64,000 nucleotides of DNA from assembly GCA_964579825.1 (NCBI GenBank), contig CAZOHT010000008.1:42763-106762 (forward strand), in the 5' to 3' direction. The notes below the pieces were generated by a model. That model did no database searches and was not told the DNA's origin. It worked only from the letters and a program-made list of their open reading frames with translations. Each line of letters begins with the position of its first letter. Position 1 is the first letter of the stretch. The position numbers and the translations under genes are program-made. Below, piece by piece: positions 28,302-37,246 of this stretch. The stretch comes from SPCO01 sp964579825. GTDB lineage: Bacteria; Chloroflexota; Limnocylindria; Limnocylindrales; CSP1-4.

Positions 28302-29209
28302 ATGGGCCGACGAAGCGTCCTGTTGTCGCTACTGATTGTGGCGTTCACAACGACCGGCGCTCCTCCAGTCGGGGCGGCGGAACCCGACGAAGGGACGTTC
28401 ATTACGCCCGATGTTGATCCGAACCCGGATCGAGTCGCGATCGCCGCTGCACGGGGCCTGGACGCTCGATGAGGCCGCCGCGCAGGACCAGGCGGCGGAG
28501 GTGGTCGGGGCGGTGGCGGTGCGGGTTGCCGCTGAGAGTCCCGACGTCTTCGTCGGTTCGGCGCTCTCCGAGACTCCCGGTGGGCCACCCACGCTCTACG
28601 TGAAAGGGCCGGCAGAAGAGGGCTACGGAACCTGGTTTCGACGAGTCCGGTCGAGATCACCATCGCTGACAAACAGCCGTACTCGTTCTAAGAGCTTGAA
28701 GAACGCAAGATCGCGGTCCATCACGCTCTCGAGGAGATGGGCTACCGAAACGTCGTCACCGATGTGAACACCACAGGTGGAGGGGTCATTCCTGCTGCCG
28801 TCGCCCGTGAGACCGGGCTAGCGACCGACGCTCGATCGATCGTCGAGGCGTTGCCCGAGTCGCTGCGGGCCGATGTCCGGCCGACCGTGCTCGAGCCGAC
28901 CGCGTTCCGTGACACGACGTCGTTCGGAGGCATGTGGATGCGCGATTATGGCGCGAACGAGTGCACGAGCGGGTTCACGGTCCAGAGCCTGAACACTGGC
29001 ACAGTCGGCGTGACGACCGCGGGCCGCTGCGGGGAATCAACCAGATCTACCACCCCGGGCACGGCACACACTCCACTGACAACCAGTCGCGCCTCCCCCC
29101 GACTGCCAAGTGGATGCCTACTGGGCGGTCGACGACCTCCGCTTGCAGCCATGACACTCGGGACGCCTTAGGGACGCTCCCCGCATCACGGATGCCAGTA
29201 CGCACGTGA
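28302..29209 (+). pseudogene. broken secreted streptogrisin-like (S1) serine protease
   Basis: The ATG at 28302 (GGGGG 8 nt upstream) starts a good signal peptide (VLLSLLIVAFTTTGAPPVGA). The frame then breaks near 28450, the next part (LDEAAAQDQAAEVVGAVAV, SALSETPGG) lies one frame over, the first frame returns near 28625, and there is an in-frame TAA at 28689-28691 inside a readable pro-domain (VEITIADKQPYSF, stop, ELEERKIAVHHALEEMG). The protease core GGMWMRDYGANECTSGF...GTVGVTTAGRC shows the trypsin 'TAGHC' box with the catalytic His changed to Arg at 29025-29027, and a further frameshift follows near 29037. The multiple lesions argue for real decay rather than one sequencing error. Confidence 0.75.
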
Positions 29210-29414
29210 CAGGAGCGCCTCACAGCGACCGACGATCCACGCCGCAGCGCACCACGTCGCCGGGAGCGAGCGTGAGTTGCCCACGTGTCCTCCGCAGTGG
29301 GGAGAACCCTCCACCGAGTCGTTTCGGCGCGGCCGCTCACCAGGCTTGGGCAGCGAGGGGGTCCTCCCACGTCGGGCCTGAGGTCCGACTGCCGATCAAC
29401 CTTCGGCGCTGCGA

Positions 29415-29918
29415 CTAGGTCCGGTAGACCGAACTGAAGGCGTCGTTGAACCCGCCACCCAGGATCGGGACGGACTCGTTGCAGCAGAAGTGATCTGCTG
29501 TCCCGGCGTGGAACCAGTCGGTATAGAAGGATCCGGTCTCGCTATTCCGCGCCTTGTAGGAACTGATGCGATCGTTCCAGCCGACCAGCGCGAGGACGTC
29601 GTAGTCCGACGAGATCTGCATGAACGGACCGGCGAACGATGGGGAGTCATAGACGGTGACGTAGATCACGGCCGCAGCGAGCGAACGGTTGGCTGCGTGA
29701 GACGCTTCGAGTTCTGCCGCGCTAGAAAAGCACCGGATGATCGGGCGTTCGAGGTCGTGGCAGTAGTACTGGCTGATGCGGTCGACGGGGATGCGCTGAC
29801 CGTCCAGCACCGCACGAATGGGCTCGCCGGCAAGGACCGTTCCTGTGGCGACCGGCATCGCGACCAGAGTCAGAGACAGGACAATGAGCAATGTGAAACG
29901 ACGGGCCACGAATCGCAT
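29415..29918 (-). CDS. secreted beta/gamma-crystallin-like protein
   Basis: 167 residues from the ATG at 29918 with GGAGG 7 nt upstream. A signal peptide (LLIVLSLTLVAMPVATGTVLA) is followed by a mature protein with Cys pairs (YYCHDLERPIIRC; DHFCCNES). The core YDSPSFAGPFMQISSDYDVL then LVGWNDRISSYKA is the Greek-key signature of beta/gamma-crystallin folds, as in the I36-type secreted protease inhibitors of streptomycetes. It ends close to, and convergent with, the broken serine protease. Inhibitor function is a guess from fold and context. Confidence 0.6.
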   Translation of the reverse strand: MRFVARRFTLLIVLSLTLVAMPVATGTVLAGEPIRAVLDGQRIPVDRISQYYCHDLERPIIRCFSSAAELEASHAANRSLAAAVIYVTVYDSPSFAGPFMQISSDYDVLALVGWNDRISSYKARNSETGSFYTDWFHAGTADHFCCNESVPILGGGFNDAFSSVYRT

Positions 29919-30015
29919 GCCAGGACCTCCAACCCAACCGGCACAGACCGCCAATGGCTGGACCGTATGGAGGGCCCGACGCTGGAACTACGGGAAGGAA
30001 CCCTGCGAACGACGT

Positions 30016-30026
30016 GGGTGAAACCC
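30016..30026. promoter_or_regulatory. GGGT-N3-ACCC palindrome upstream of kinase gene
   Basis: GGGTGAAACCC, 80 bases before the sensor kinase ATG. The half-sites and 3-nt spacing match the AGGGTTSYRCCCC motif found at 32273, 35110, 36263 and 43253, though the flanks are less conserved. Candidate binding site for the neighbouring NarL-type regulator. Confidence 0.35.
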
Positions 30027-30105
30027 TTTGGGGTCGAGCGTTTCTGACCAGCAAGTCAAGCAAAACGAGATAGCTCGGTGACAGCCCGCTGTTACCCTCT
30101 GCACG

Positions 30106-31641
30106 ATGGGTGACACGCGGCGCACCCACGTCGGGGGACCCCTTCGTCGAGACGGGGGGTTTCCCTACGCGGTGGGGCGGTGGCGGCCGGTAGTTGGAGG
30201 CGTCGAAGGACGCCGTCTTCTGGCGTCCGTGGCGATCTTCGTCGCGATGTTCGGGCTGCTCAGCGCCAGCTTTGGCGGCGTCACCGCGGGAGTCGTCGCG
30301 GAGGATGTCGGCGGTCGGGTTGTCGAGGTGGATCCGGCTGGCTTCGCGTGGAGAGACGGAGTCCGACCGGGCCTGATCGTTGTCGCGCTCACCCCCGCTG
30401 ACGCTCCGGGCGGTTGGAGCCTTACCGTCCGCGACCCCGATGGAACGACCTGGACGACCGCCGCGACGGCACACGAAGGGCCACTGCGCAGATCAGGATG
30501 GCTTGCAGCGATGGCGCTCATGCTTGCCGCGCTCGCCGCCATCGTCATCCGGAGGGTCCCACGCACCGCTGGGCTCGCACTGGCCGTCGCATCCTCGTTG
30601 GCCGCCGCTCCAATGGTCATCCAGGGCGACGCTTTGATCGCAGCGGCTGGGATCGGCTTCGCGGCTGCCTTTCCGTTGGTCGTGGCGGGTGTGATGCTCG
30701 GTGGCCGACCCGGGCGGTCCCTTGTGCTAGCAGGGTCAGTGGGAGGGCTGCTGCTCGTCGCCGCGGCCACCCAAGACGGACCGACGTTCTCAGTGGCCGT
30801 TCCCATCGCGGCCGGGATCGTGGTGTCGGCCGTCCTCGCATTCGATGAGCTTCGCCGACGCGGTGGGTCCGTGCGACCGAATGGACTCGACCTCGCCGTG
30901 CTGGGTCTCGCCTTTGCCATCGGGCTCGGCGCGATCCTGGTATTTCACCTCCCCCTGGAACTTGTCGTCCTTGCGCTCGCCGCCTTCCTCCTGCTGTACC
31001 CGCGCAGCCGGAGCCGCATCACGGCGACTGTCGACTCGGTTTGGCTCGAAGGCCTGCGGCGATCGGCAAAGACCATCGCCGTGGACGAAGAGCGAGCTAG
31101 GGTGGCGACCGATCTGCACGACGTCCCGATCCAGGAGTTGACTGGGGCCATCGCGCGCCTCGAACAGGTACCCAATACCGAAGACGTCCGCGCCGAGCTT
31201 CGCGGCGTCGCGGACCATCTGCGCGAGACCGTGCTCGGGCTGGAGCCACCGTCGCTTGGCGTGCTTGGTCTTGGTCCCGCGCTGGCGCAGTTCGCCGAGG
31301 GCGGCGACGCCGGACGACCGGCAGTCGACGTAGCGGTCAGCTACTCGGACCAGCGTCCACCGCAAGAGGTGGAGCGCGCGGCCTACCGAGTGGTCGAGGA
31401 AGCCGTTCGCAACGCGATCCGACATTCTCGAGGTCACCTGATCGAGGTCACTGGGTCGATCGACCAGTCCACCGTAGACCTGTTGATCGACGACGACGGC
31501 ACGGGCTTCGGGCTCCAAGAGCCCGCCGGTCACCACGGCCTGAACTCGATGTGGCATCGCGCGCAGGCCGTCGGGGCCGCCCTCCAAGTCGATGGAACTC
31601 GGGGCGGGCATGTTCGATTCCTTTGGACGAAGCCGACATGA
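30106..31641 (+). CDS. NarL-family sensor histidine kinase with PDZ-like sensor
   Basis: 511 residues, membrane-bound. A first membrane span (about 37-58) is followed by an outside PDZ-like domain (about 60-125: GGRVVEVDPAGFAWRDGVRPG), then about six further spans (130-300). The HisKA_3 dimerisation/phosphoacceptor segment is EERARVATDLHDVPIQELTGAI (split: EERARVATDLHD with the His). The ATPase domain has EEAVRNAIRHSRG (N box) and LLIDDDGTGFG (G1). It should phosphorylate the regulator encoded by the next gene, which overlaps by 4 nt. DLHDVPIQ differs slightly from the usual DLHDxxxQ but keeps its key residues. The signal is unknown. Confidence 0.88.
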   Translation: MGDTRRTHVGGPLRRDGGFPYAVGRWRPVVGGVEGRRLLASVAIFVAMFGLLSASFGGVTAGVVAEDVGGRVVEVDPAGFAWRDGVRPGLIVVALTPADAPGGWSLTVRDPDGTTWTTAATAHEGPLRRSGWLAAMALMLAALAAIVIRRVPRTAGLALAVASSLAAAPMVIQGDALIAAAGIGFAAAFPLVVAGVMLGGRPGRSLVLAGSVGGLLLVAAATQDGPTFSVAVPIAAGIVVSAVLAFDELRRRGGSVRPNGLDLAVLGLAFAIGLGAILVFHLPLELVVLALAAFLLLYPRSRSRITATVDSVWLEGLRRSAKTIAVDEERARVATDLHDVPIQELTGAIARLEQVPNTEDVRAELRGVADHLRETVLGLEPPSLGVLGLGPALAQFAEGGDAGRPAVDVAVSYSDQRPPQEVERAAYRVVEEAVRNAIRHSRGHLIEVTGSIDQSTVDLLIDDDGTGFGLQEPAGHHGLNSMWHRAQAVGAALQVDGTRGGHVRFLWTKPT

Positions 31642-32243
31642 TCGGCGTCGCCATCATCGATGACCACCCGGCGGTGCTGGCCGGCCTGGTACAGATGCTT
31701 TCGACCCAGGACGACATGCGAGTGGTTGGCACGGCGACCACGCTCGCTTCGGGTGGAGACCTCGTCTCAGACGAAGCAGTCGAGGTGGCCTTGATCGACA
31801 TCAAGCTGGCGGACGGCTCAGGGCTTGACCTGGTGGCACATGCAACCAAGGGCGGCAGGCCCTCGGTCATCGTGCTCTCGAGCTTCGCCCACACTCCATA
31901 CCTGGTCGCCGCCGCCGCGGCCGGCGCGCGTGGCTACCTTCTGAAGACGGCGCCGCTATCGGAGGTGGCCAATGCGATCCGGCGAGTGGCGGCTGGGGGA
32001 ACGGTGTTCACGGCTGACCAGCTCCGCGAGACCCAGCGACCATCGGTGATCCTGACCGAGCGCGATCGTCAAGTCGTTCGCCTGCTCGTCGCGTCCCGCT
32101 CCAACGACGAGATCGCTAAGACGCTCGGTCTATCGCGTAAGACGATCGAAGCGACCTTGACCAGGCTATACGAACGCTACGGCGCGCTGAGCCGCACAGA
32201 GTTGGCGATCAGGGCAATCGAGGAGGCCTGGCTGGACACCTGA
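31638..32243 (+). CDS. NarL/FixJ-family response regulator
   Basis: 201 residues from the ATG at 31638 inside the kinase stop (ATGA). The receiver domain has the acidic pair (AIIDDHP), the phospho-acceptor Asp in VALIDIKLADGSGLDL, Ser in IVLSSFAH and Lys in YLLKTAPL. The C-terminal LuxR-type HTH reads LTERDRQVVRLLVASRSNDE then IAKTLGLSRKTIEATLTRL. It forms a two-component pair with the PDZ-type kinase. Likely targets are nearby: palindromic AGGGTTSYRCCCC elements precede several following genes. Confidence 0.9.
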   Translation: MIGVAIIDDHPAVLAGLVQMLSTQDDMRVVGTATTLASGGDLVSDEAVEVALIDIKLADGSGLDLVAHATKGGRPSVIVLSSFAHTPYLVAAAAAGARGYLLKTAPLSEVANAIRRVAAGGTVFTADQLRETQRPSVILTERDRQVVRLLVASRSNDEIAKTLGLSRKTIEATLTRLYERYGALSRTELAIRAIEEAWLDT

Positions 32244-32270
32244 CGGGGTGGGGCCGTCTGTAGGACTGGC

Positions 32271-32289
32271 CTAGGGTTCTGCCCCCTAG
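32271..32289. promoter_or_regulatory. palindromic AGGGTT motif, site 1
   Basis: CTAGGG and CCCTAG arms around TTCTGCC, containing AGGGTTCTGCCCC (32273-32285), between the response regulator and the trypsin-NUC1 gene. It could act as an operator, or as the terminator of the two-component operon; recurrence of the same motif upstream of other genes favours the operator reading. Confidence 0.5.
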
Positions 32290-32350
32290 CGCCGCCGCCG
32301 GTGCGGGTTGACCGTTCGCCTGGTCTGAGCCTGTCCAGGGAGCTGCGCCC

Positions 32351-34279
32351 GTGCGATCACAGACCGCGTCCATCCTCGCCGACGATGCCATGCGCGACGA
32401 GGTCGGCCGGCATCTCAACTCGCTCAGCGGCCGGGAGTTCCCGGCCATGGCGATCATCATCCCGCCCGAGGTGACGACGTCGGAAGCCTCTGCACCGCCA
32501 CGACCTCCAAAGCGGCGACAGCGGCCCCAACCCGAGCTGCCGTCCCTGCCGAGGGAGGACATCGCCGCGGCTATGACCAATGCATCGCTCGAAGCGATCG
32601 TCCTGCGCTTCGGGCGACCATCACTGCTCATCCGGAACGACACGTTCGAGGTCCCACCCTCGGACACCTGGCGAGCCCGGCTCTATCCCGCCAAGACTCG
32701 GCTCGATCGGGTCATTCGATCCGTCGGCCGGGTGGAGGTAGACGGCATCGGCGCGACCCACCTCGGGACCGCGTGGATGGTGGCTCCTGGCATCGCTGTG
32801 ACCAATCGACACGTGGCTTTGCTCTTCGCGCAACGTGGCGCACGAGGCCAGTTTCCCTTCCGCACGAGTCCGATCGGGCAGCGGTTCGCGCCCCGATTGG
32901 ACTTTCGGGAAGAAGCGATCCCGAGCGAGCCACTGGAGGCCGCCATCAAGCGTGTGCTGTACATCGCCCCTGACGGTGATGACGAGCCGGATGTCGCGTT
33001 CCTCGAGGTCGGCCGCATCGGGAATCGGCCACTGCCACCGCCCATCCCGATGTTCGATGGACAACCTGCGCCAAAGCAGATCGTTGCGACGATCGGCTAT
33101 CCGGCTGCTGACTCCCGCAATGCCTTCGTCGACCAGCAGCGCATCTTCGGGGGCGTGTTCGATGTGAAACGCCTTGCCCCAGGCGAAGCGGTCGAACGTT
33201 TCGACGGCGGCTTCTTCAGCCACGACTGCTCGACGCTTGGCGGCAGTTCGGGCTCTGTCGTCGTGGACGTGACCACCGGCGCGGCCCTTGGCCTCCACTT
33301 CGCGGGGGTCTATCTGGAGGCCAACTACGCCGTCGCAAGTTCGGTGATCCGTCGGCGGCTGGCGAATCTGCGGAGCCGTCCGATCATCTCTACTCGCAGC
33401 CTGTCCGAGGTCACCGAGCCGGCACCGGAAGGAAGCGTCCAGGTCGCATCCCTGGCGGGCCGGACCGGCTTCGATTCCGCGTTCCTTGGGACAGGCGAGT
33501 TGCGCGTCCCCTTCCCCACCCTGTCGGAGGGCCTACGAGAGCAGGTCACGGTGGTGGACGACAAAGCCAAGGGCTCGAAGCGGTGGCGCCTGGAGTACGA
33601 GCACTTCAGCGTGGTCATGCACCGCGAGCGCCGGCTGGCCCTGTTCACGGCCGTTAACATCGACGGTAGCCAGCAGCAGCGCCTCAAGCGAGACAGCGAC
33701 GTGTGGTCCAAGGACCCACGCATCTCGCTGGGTGCACAAGTCGACAACCGACTCTACGCCGGAAACGACCTCGATCGCGGGCATCTCGTCCGGCGCCTGG
33801 ACCCGACGTGGGGACCGAGCGCGAAGACAGCGCAGGACGACACCTTCTTCTTCACGAACTGCAGCCCCCAACACGCTCGCTACAACCAGAGCTTGTGGGC
33901 GGATCTGGAGGACTACCTCCTCGACAACGCTGAGACGGAGGGTTTCCGGGCCAGCGTCTTCACCGGCCCGGTCTTTGCGGCCACAGACCCTACCTATCGC
34001 GATGTCCGTCTCCCTGGCGCCTATTGGAAGGTCGCCGTCATGGTCCGAGCTGATGGGACGCGCCTGTCGACGACTGGCTACTTGGTCAGTCAGTCGGATC
34101 TGCTCACCAACCTTGAATTCGTGTACGGCCAGTTCAAGACCTACCAGGTGTCGATCGGGGTGATCCAGTCCCTAACCGGCCTCTCCTTCGGCCGATTGAC
34201 GACCCTCGATCCACTCCATGGGCAGGAGTCCGCTCAGGCTCGGGAACTCACTGTTCCCGGCGACGTCACGCTGCGTTAG
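32351..34279 (+). CDS. trypsin-like protease / NUC1 nuclease fusion
   Basis: 642 residues, cytoplasmic (no signal peptide). GTG start with AGGGAG 8 nt upstream. Residues about 1-110 are a Pro-rich helical N-terminal region. A trypsin-like protease follows with His in VTNRHVALLF (about 153), Asp in DDEPDVAFLEV (about 213) and Ser in STLGGSSGSVV (about 298). The C-terminal half is a DNA/RNA non-specific endonuclease (NUC1) with the DRGH box at 475-478 and TNCSPQHARYNQ carrying the metal-site Asn. Intracellular protease-nuclease fusions are typical of self-activating defence effectors, in which the protease may free the nuclease. A membrane protein gene follows 16 nt later. Confidence 0.85.
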   Translation: MRSQTASILADDAMRDEVGRHLNSLSGREFPAMAIIIPPEVTTSEASAPPRPPKRRQRPQPELPSLPREDIAAAMTNASLEAIVLRFGRPSLLIRNDTFEVPPSDTWRARLYPAKTRLDRVIRSVGRVEVDGIGATHLGTAWMVAPGIAVTNRHVALLFAQRGARGQFPFRTSPIGQRFAPRLDFREEAIPSEPLEAAIKRVLYIAPDGDDEPDVAFLEVGRIGNRPLPPPIPMFDGQPAPKQIVATIGYPAADSRNAFVDQQRIFGGVFDVKRLAPGEAVERFDGGFFSHDCSTLGGSSGSVVVDVTTGAALGLHFAGVYLEANYAVASSVIRRRLANLRSRPIISTRSLSEVTEPAPEGSVQVASLAGRTGFDSAFLGTGELRVPFPTLSEGLREQVTVVDDKAKGSKRWRLEYEHFSVVMHRERRLALFTAVNIDGSQQQRLKRDSDVWSKDPRISLGAQVDNRLYAGNDLDRGHLVRRLDPTWGPSAKTAQDDTFFFTNCSPQHARYNQSLWADLEDYLLDNAETEGFRASVFTGPVFAATDPTYRDVRLPGAYWKVAVMVRADGTRLSTTGYLVSQSDLLTNLEFVYGQFKTYQVSIGVIQSLTGLSFGRLTTLDPLHGQESAQARELTVPGDVTLR

Positions 34280-34295
34280 CGCACAGGAGGGCAAT

Positions 34296-35021
34296 ATGTC
34301 CTTGATTCGCGTTGGTCAAACACTGGCCCCAGCGACCGCGGGGTTGGCGATCGAGGAAGCTCCGGCTGCCTTGCTCAGGACCTCGGCCACGCCCGCTCAG
34401 GTGTCGGTCCTGCCGCCCACGGCGTCGGCGGTGGGTGGCGCGGCAGCGGAGAGGCGGGCGATCGTCGGTGGGTACGTCCTGTTCGGCGCTGGCCTGCTGA
34501 TCACGGGGCTCAGCGTGCTTGTCCGGGACATCCCAGACAGCCGACCGGGCACGGGATTCGACGTCTTCGCCCTGCTGTACATCTTCGCTCAGTCCATCGA
34601 GCGCTTGATCGAGCCCCTCTCGAAGTTCGTTTCCGGGACCGGGACCAGCGGCACTGAGCGGACGACCAAAGAAGAAGCCAAGGACAAGCGCGCGACCGCG
34701 ATCAACGAAGCACTCGAGGCGACGAACGCTGCGACAAAGAAGGGGGCGGTCGACCAGGCAGCCGCAGCGCAGAAGGCGATCGACCAAGCCCGCGCAAACG
34801 CCGCGTACTGGATGTGGGGCGTCGCAACCCTGCTCGGACTCCTGGCTGCCACGTTCTTTGGCGTGCGGATGCTCGCGGCGGTCGGCGTGGCGGGACCGCA
34901 TCCCATCTTCGACGTCTGGGTGACCGGACTGATCATCGGATCGGGCACCAAGCCGCTCCACGACCTCGTCGAGCGGATCCGCCTTCCGAAGGAAGAGAAG
35001 GAGAAGGACGCCGACGCCTAG
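34296..35021 (+). CDS. membrane protein with coiled-coil, partner of trypsin-NUC1
   Basis: 241 residues from the ATG at 34296 with GGAGGG 4 nt upstream, 16 nt after the protease-nuclease stop. Membrane spans lie at about 52-73 (AIVGGYVLFGAGLLITGLSV), near 92-108, 170-192 (YWMWGVATLLGLLAATFFGV) and around 205-220. Between them is a charged Ala/Lys-rich coiled region (about 120-168) and the C-terminus is highly charged (KEEKEKDADA). No family was recognised. The tight spacing argues that it works with the trypsin-NUC1 protein, perhaps as a membrane anchor or sensor. Confidence 0.7.
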   Translation: MSLIRVGQTLAPATAGLAIEEAPAALLRTSATPAQVSVLPPTASAVGGAAAERRAIVGGYVLFGAGLLITGLSVLVRDIPDSRPGTGFDVFALLYIFAQSIERLIEPLSKFVSGTGTSGTERTTKEEAKDKRATAINEALEATNAATKKGAVDQAAAAQKAIDQARANAAYWMWGVATLLGLLAATFFGVRMLAAVGVAGPHPIFDVWVTGLIIGSGTKPLHDLVERIRLPKEEKEKDADA

Positions 35022-35109
35022 TCACGCGCCTTCAAAACGCCTCAGTCCTCCGCATCTTCCGAGGGCATCCGAATCGCCGTCCCGCGGGAAGTCATCCGGG
35101 CCCCGACGT

Positions 35110-35123
35110 AGGGTTGTGCCCCC
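35110..35123. promoter_or_regulatory. palindromic AGGGTT motif, site 2
   Basis: AGGGTTGTGCCCCC, 87 bases before the start of the secreted-protein gene. It differs from site 1 at one position across the 14 bases. Confidence 0.45.
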
Positions 35124-35196
35124 TTTGCTGGGTACCAGTCCGGGCCGCCAGGCTGCAAGTCGGCCCATCGACATGGTGCCCCTGCGATAGTGGGAG

Positions 35197-35870
35197 ATGC
35201 GTTCACGAGTTCTGCTAGTGGTTGGCGCTTTTGCCGCGTCGCTCGGGCTGGGAGCCGCTCCGTCGGAGCTGCTCGTGCGCCGTCATCCGATGGGTATCTC
35301 TACCAAAGTGAGCCGCCAGAACCGCTTGGAGACGCGAAGCAGTCGACTCTCCGAGGGACGCGGAATGCCGACGGCAGTTGCCACTACGACTATCCAGCGA
35401 CGCCAACCGATCCCGACAAGGGTGAGGAGCAGGTCACTGAGCAGGTGCCAGAGGCGACTGCGGGTCGTGCCGACTCTCCAGCCCTTCATGCGACGTCGAC
35501 CGCTTCCAGCTACAACTGGACGTGGCGGGAGGACATCCTGGGCATCAAGATGACCCAGGATCGAACCAACATCTCGTGGTCCTACAACGGATCTTGCTCA
35601 CTCGTTGGCTCGACCTCCGGGCAGTGGACGTGGGCCACTGGCACGGGGTGGCAAATCGTATCCAACAGCGGGAATGAGTTGGAAAGCTGTGCGGACTATC
35701 GCGGAGAGACCAAGTCAACCTTCAAGAACAGTTGGTTCTGCGCGCCACTCCCGACGGTTTACACGTACTACTACTATGTGCGCGCCTACGGTCAGGAGAA
35801 CGGTTCGATCACAGGCTCGCGACGAGTGCACCCCGTTTGGATGCACTACTCCGTGCAGAAGGTCACCTAG
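35197..35870 (+). pseudogene. secreted Cys/Trp-rich protein with an apparent frameshift
   Basis: The ATG at 35197 begins a signal peptide (VLLVVGAFAASLGLGAAPS) in one frame, while the mature part (SSDGYLYQSEPPEPLGDAK, WTWREDILGIKMTQDRT, ISWSYNGSCSL, ELESCADYRGET, NSWFCAPLP and a Tyr-rich TVYTYYYYVRAYG) continues in the frame that starts upstream at 35190. The switch lies near 35270. Either a one-base error or a real mutation separates the export signal from the mature domain. No family was recognised; three Cys remain in the mature domain core. The next gene starts 4 nt after its stop. Confidence 0.6.
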
Positions 35871-35873
35871 AGC

Positions 35874-36233
35874 GTGACCACGACAAACGAAGGCCTCCAC
35901 CGCCTTCGCTGGTGGCTCGCCGGGCTGGCGGGCGGTGTTGCGGTAGCCTTCGTTCCGGTGGCGCTTGGGGTCATCGGCGTGGCGCTCTTGATCATCGTCC
36001 TCGTCTGGTCGAGCTTGGCCCGCCCACGCGGAGTCGTGCTCTCTGGCCTCCTTGTCGGGGTCGGGGCAACGTGGTTACTCCTCTGGGCGAGGGTCACCCA
36101 AGGATGCTCCGGAGCCAACACTCCGTCGGTGGGATGCGTCGGACCGGACCTATCTGGTTGGTCACTCCTGCCCATCGCCCTGCTCGCAGCCGGAGGTCTC
36201 CCCGCGCTCGTGACGAGCCTTCGGCGGCCCTAG
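35874..36233 (+). CDS. small membrane protein
   Basis: 119 residues, GTG start 4 nt after the previous stop. Four hydrophobic segments are visible: GLAGGVAVAFVPVALGVIGV, ALLIIVLVWSSLA, GVVLSGLLVGVGATWLLLWA and LLPIALLAAGGLPALV. A Cys pair (CSGANTPSVGCVG) sits in a loop outside or between spans. No family was recognised. Probably cotranscribed with the secreted protein gene before it. Confidence 0.6.
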   Translation: MTTTNEGLHRLRWWLAGLAGGVAVAFVPVALGVIGVALLIIVLVWSSLARPRGVVLSGLLVGVGATWLLLWARVTQGCSGANTPSVGCVGPDLSGWSLLPIALLAAGGLPALVTSLRRP

Positions 36234-36262
36234 GGCGGTGAGCACAACCGTGTGGCCGGTCA

Positions 36263-36275
36263 AGGGTTCTACCCC
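36263..36275. promoter_or_regulatory. palindromic AGGGTT motif, site 3
   Basis: AGGGTTCTACCCC, followed by ATTG, 51 bases before the next ATG. GGGT and ACCC are perfect inverted arms with a TCT spacer. Site 4 at 43253 matches 16 of 17 bases including the trailing ATTG. Confidence 0.5.
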
Positions 36276-36325
36276 ATTGCGTCGAAACGAGCGCCGCGCG
36301 AGCCTCCGCGATGGAGGTGGTGTTC

Positions 36326-36532
36326 ATGGACGAGCGAGACGAGATCCGCAGCGCGGCCCTTGAGGAAGTCACCGAGGCGGCCTTCAACGGCGTGCTCAAG
36401 GCACTCGAGCGCCGGCGCCTCACGATCGAGACATTCCCGGGCCCGATCATCGTCGGCATCATCGCGTGGCCGGACCTCCGAAACGCCCCCGGGCAGATCA
36501 AGGACCTGGGCCAGCAGACGAAGGGCGGCTGA
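36326..36532 (+). CDS. small hypothetical protein
   Basis: 68 residues from the ATG at 36326, chosen because GGAGGTGG lies about 6 nt upstream; an in-frame ATG at 36311 lacks such a site. Charged N-terminal helix (DERDEIRSAALEEVTEAAF), then ALERRRLTIETFPGPIIVGIIA and a short polar tail. No family was recognised. It precedes the Cys-rich gene by 5 nt, so the two are probably one transcript. Confidence 0.6.
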   Translation: MDERDEIRSAALEEVTEAAFNGVLKALERRRLTIETFPGPIIVGIIAWPDLRNAPGQIKDLGQQTKGG

Positions 36533-36537
36533 CTCCC

Positions 36538-36969
36538 GTGATCGACGGCGACGTCGACACGCTATGCCCAAGCGCCCAGCCGGACCAGCCAGGCGCAATC
36601 ATCTTTGGCCTCATCGAGGGAACGGCTGAAGCGCCGCGTGTTCGATACCTATCCCGAGCGCTGCCGATACTCGAGGACGTCTTGGCGCTGGCTGGCCCGG
36701 TCGAGCCCACCGAGGTGTTCCGATTTGCCGCACCCTGTGCCCTTGACGCGTGCCAGCACTTCGAGGAGGGAGCATGCCAACTCGCGGCCAAGATCAGCCG
36801 CCTCCAGAGCGGTGAGGGGCTCGGCGTCCCGCCCTGTCGCATCCGTCACCAATGCCGCTGGTGGCGCCAGGAAGGCAAGGCAGCCTGCCACGCATGCCCC
36901 AACGTCATCACGCTCGACTACCGGCCACCAGCGCAACTGAGGCTCGCGGCTGATCCTTCGACGCGGTGA
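36538..36969 (+). CDS. Cys-rich, probable metal- or Fe-S-binding protein
   Basis: 143 residues, GTG start 5 nt after the previous stop. The C-terminal half has eight Cys in a regular pattern: CALDACQHFEEGAC, then PPCRIRHQCRWWRQEGKAAC and HACPNVITLDY. The block C-x5-C-R-W-x2-Q-E-G-x3-C-x2-C-P occurs in a recurrent family of small bacterial proteins of unknown function, probably binding Zn or an Fe-S cluster. The N-terminal half (IIFGLIEGTAEAPRVRYL) is an ordinary alpha/beta region. It may be a redox or metal-sensing accessory to the neighbouring defence-like genes. Confidence 0.6.
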   Translation: MIDGDVDTLCPSAQPDQPGAIIFGLIEGTAEAPRVRYLSRALPILEDVLALAGPVEPTEVFRFAAPCALDACQHFEEGACQLAAKISRLQSGEGLGVPPCRIRHQCRWWRQEGKAACHACPNVITLDYRPPAQLRLAADPSTR

Positions 36970-37001
36970 TCAGCCCGAGATCGAGGATAGAGCAGCAGAC
37001 C

Positions 37002-37217
37002 CTAGGCGGCCCGCGACGCGCGCAGCACCCGCCCAAGCACGACGATGTTTGGGCGCATGCCCGCGTACTGCTCCTCGACACGACGCCAGGCGTTCGCGAT
37101 CTCAGGATCGTCGATGGCAGCGCTACGGACACCGGCCTCGATCGCGCCGAGCACGCCGCCGTGCGTCCGGACGAGCCGGTCAAGTTGCCGTACCGTCGCG
37201 ATTCGATCTGTCGTCAT
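37002..37217 (-). CDS. small conserved hypothetical protein
   Basis: 71 residues from the ATG at 37217 with AGGAG 8 nt upstream. All-helical, basic: ATVRQLDRLVRTHGGVLGAI, EIANAWRRVEEQYAGMRP and VLGRVLRASRAA. No family was recognised. It diverges from the TIGR04141 gene across a 77-base control region that contains a large inverted repeat, and converges on the Cys-rich gene. Confidence 0.6.
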   Translation of the reverse strand: MTTDRIATVRQLDRLVRTHGGVLGAIEAGVRSAAIDDPEIANAWRRVEEQYAGMRPNIVVLGRVLRASRAA

Positions 37218-37246
37218 CCCTCTGTCTCCTTTCCATCGGCACGTTC

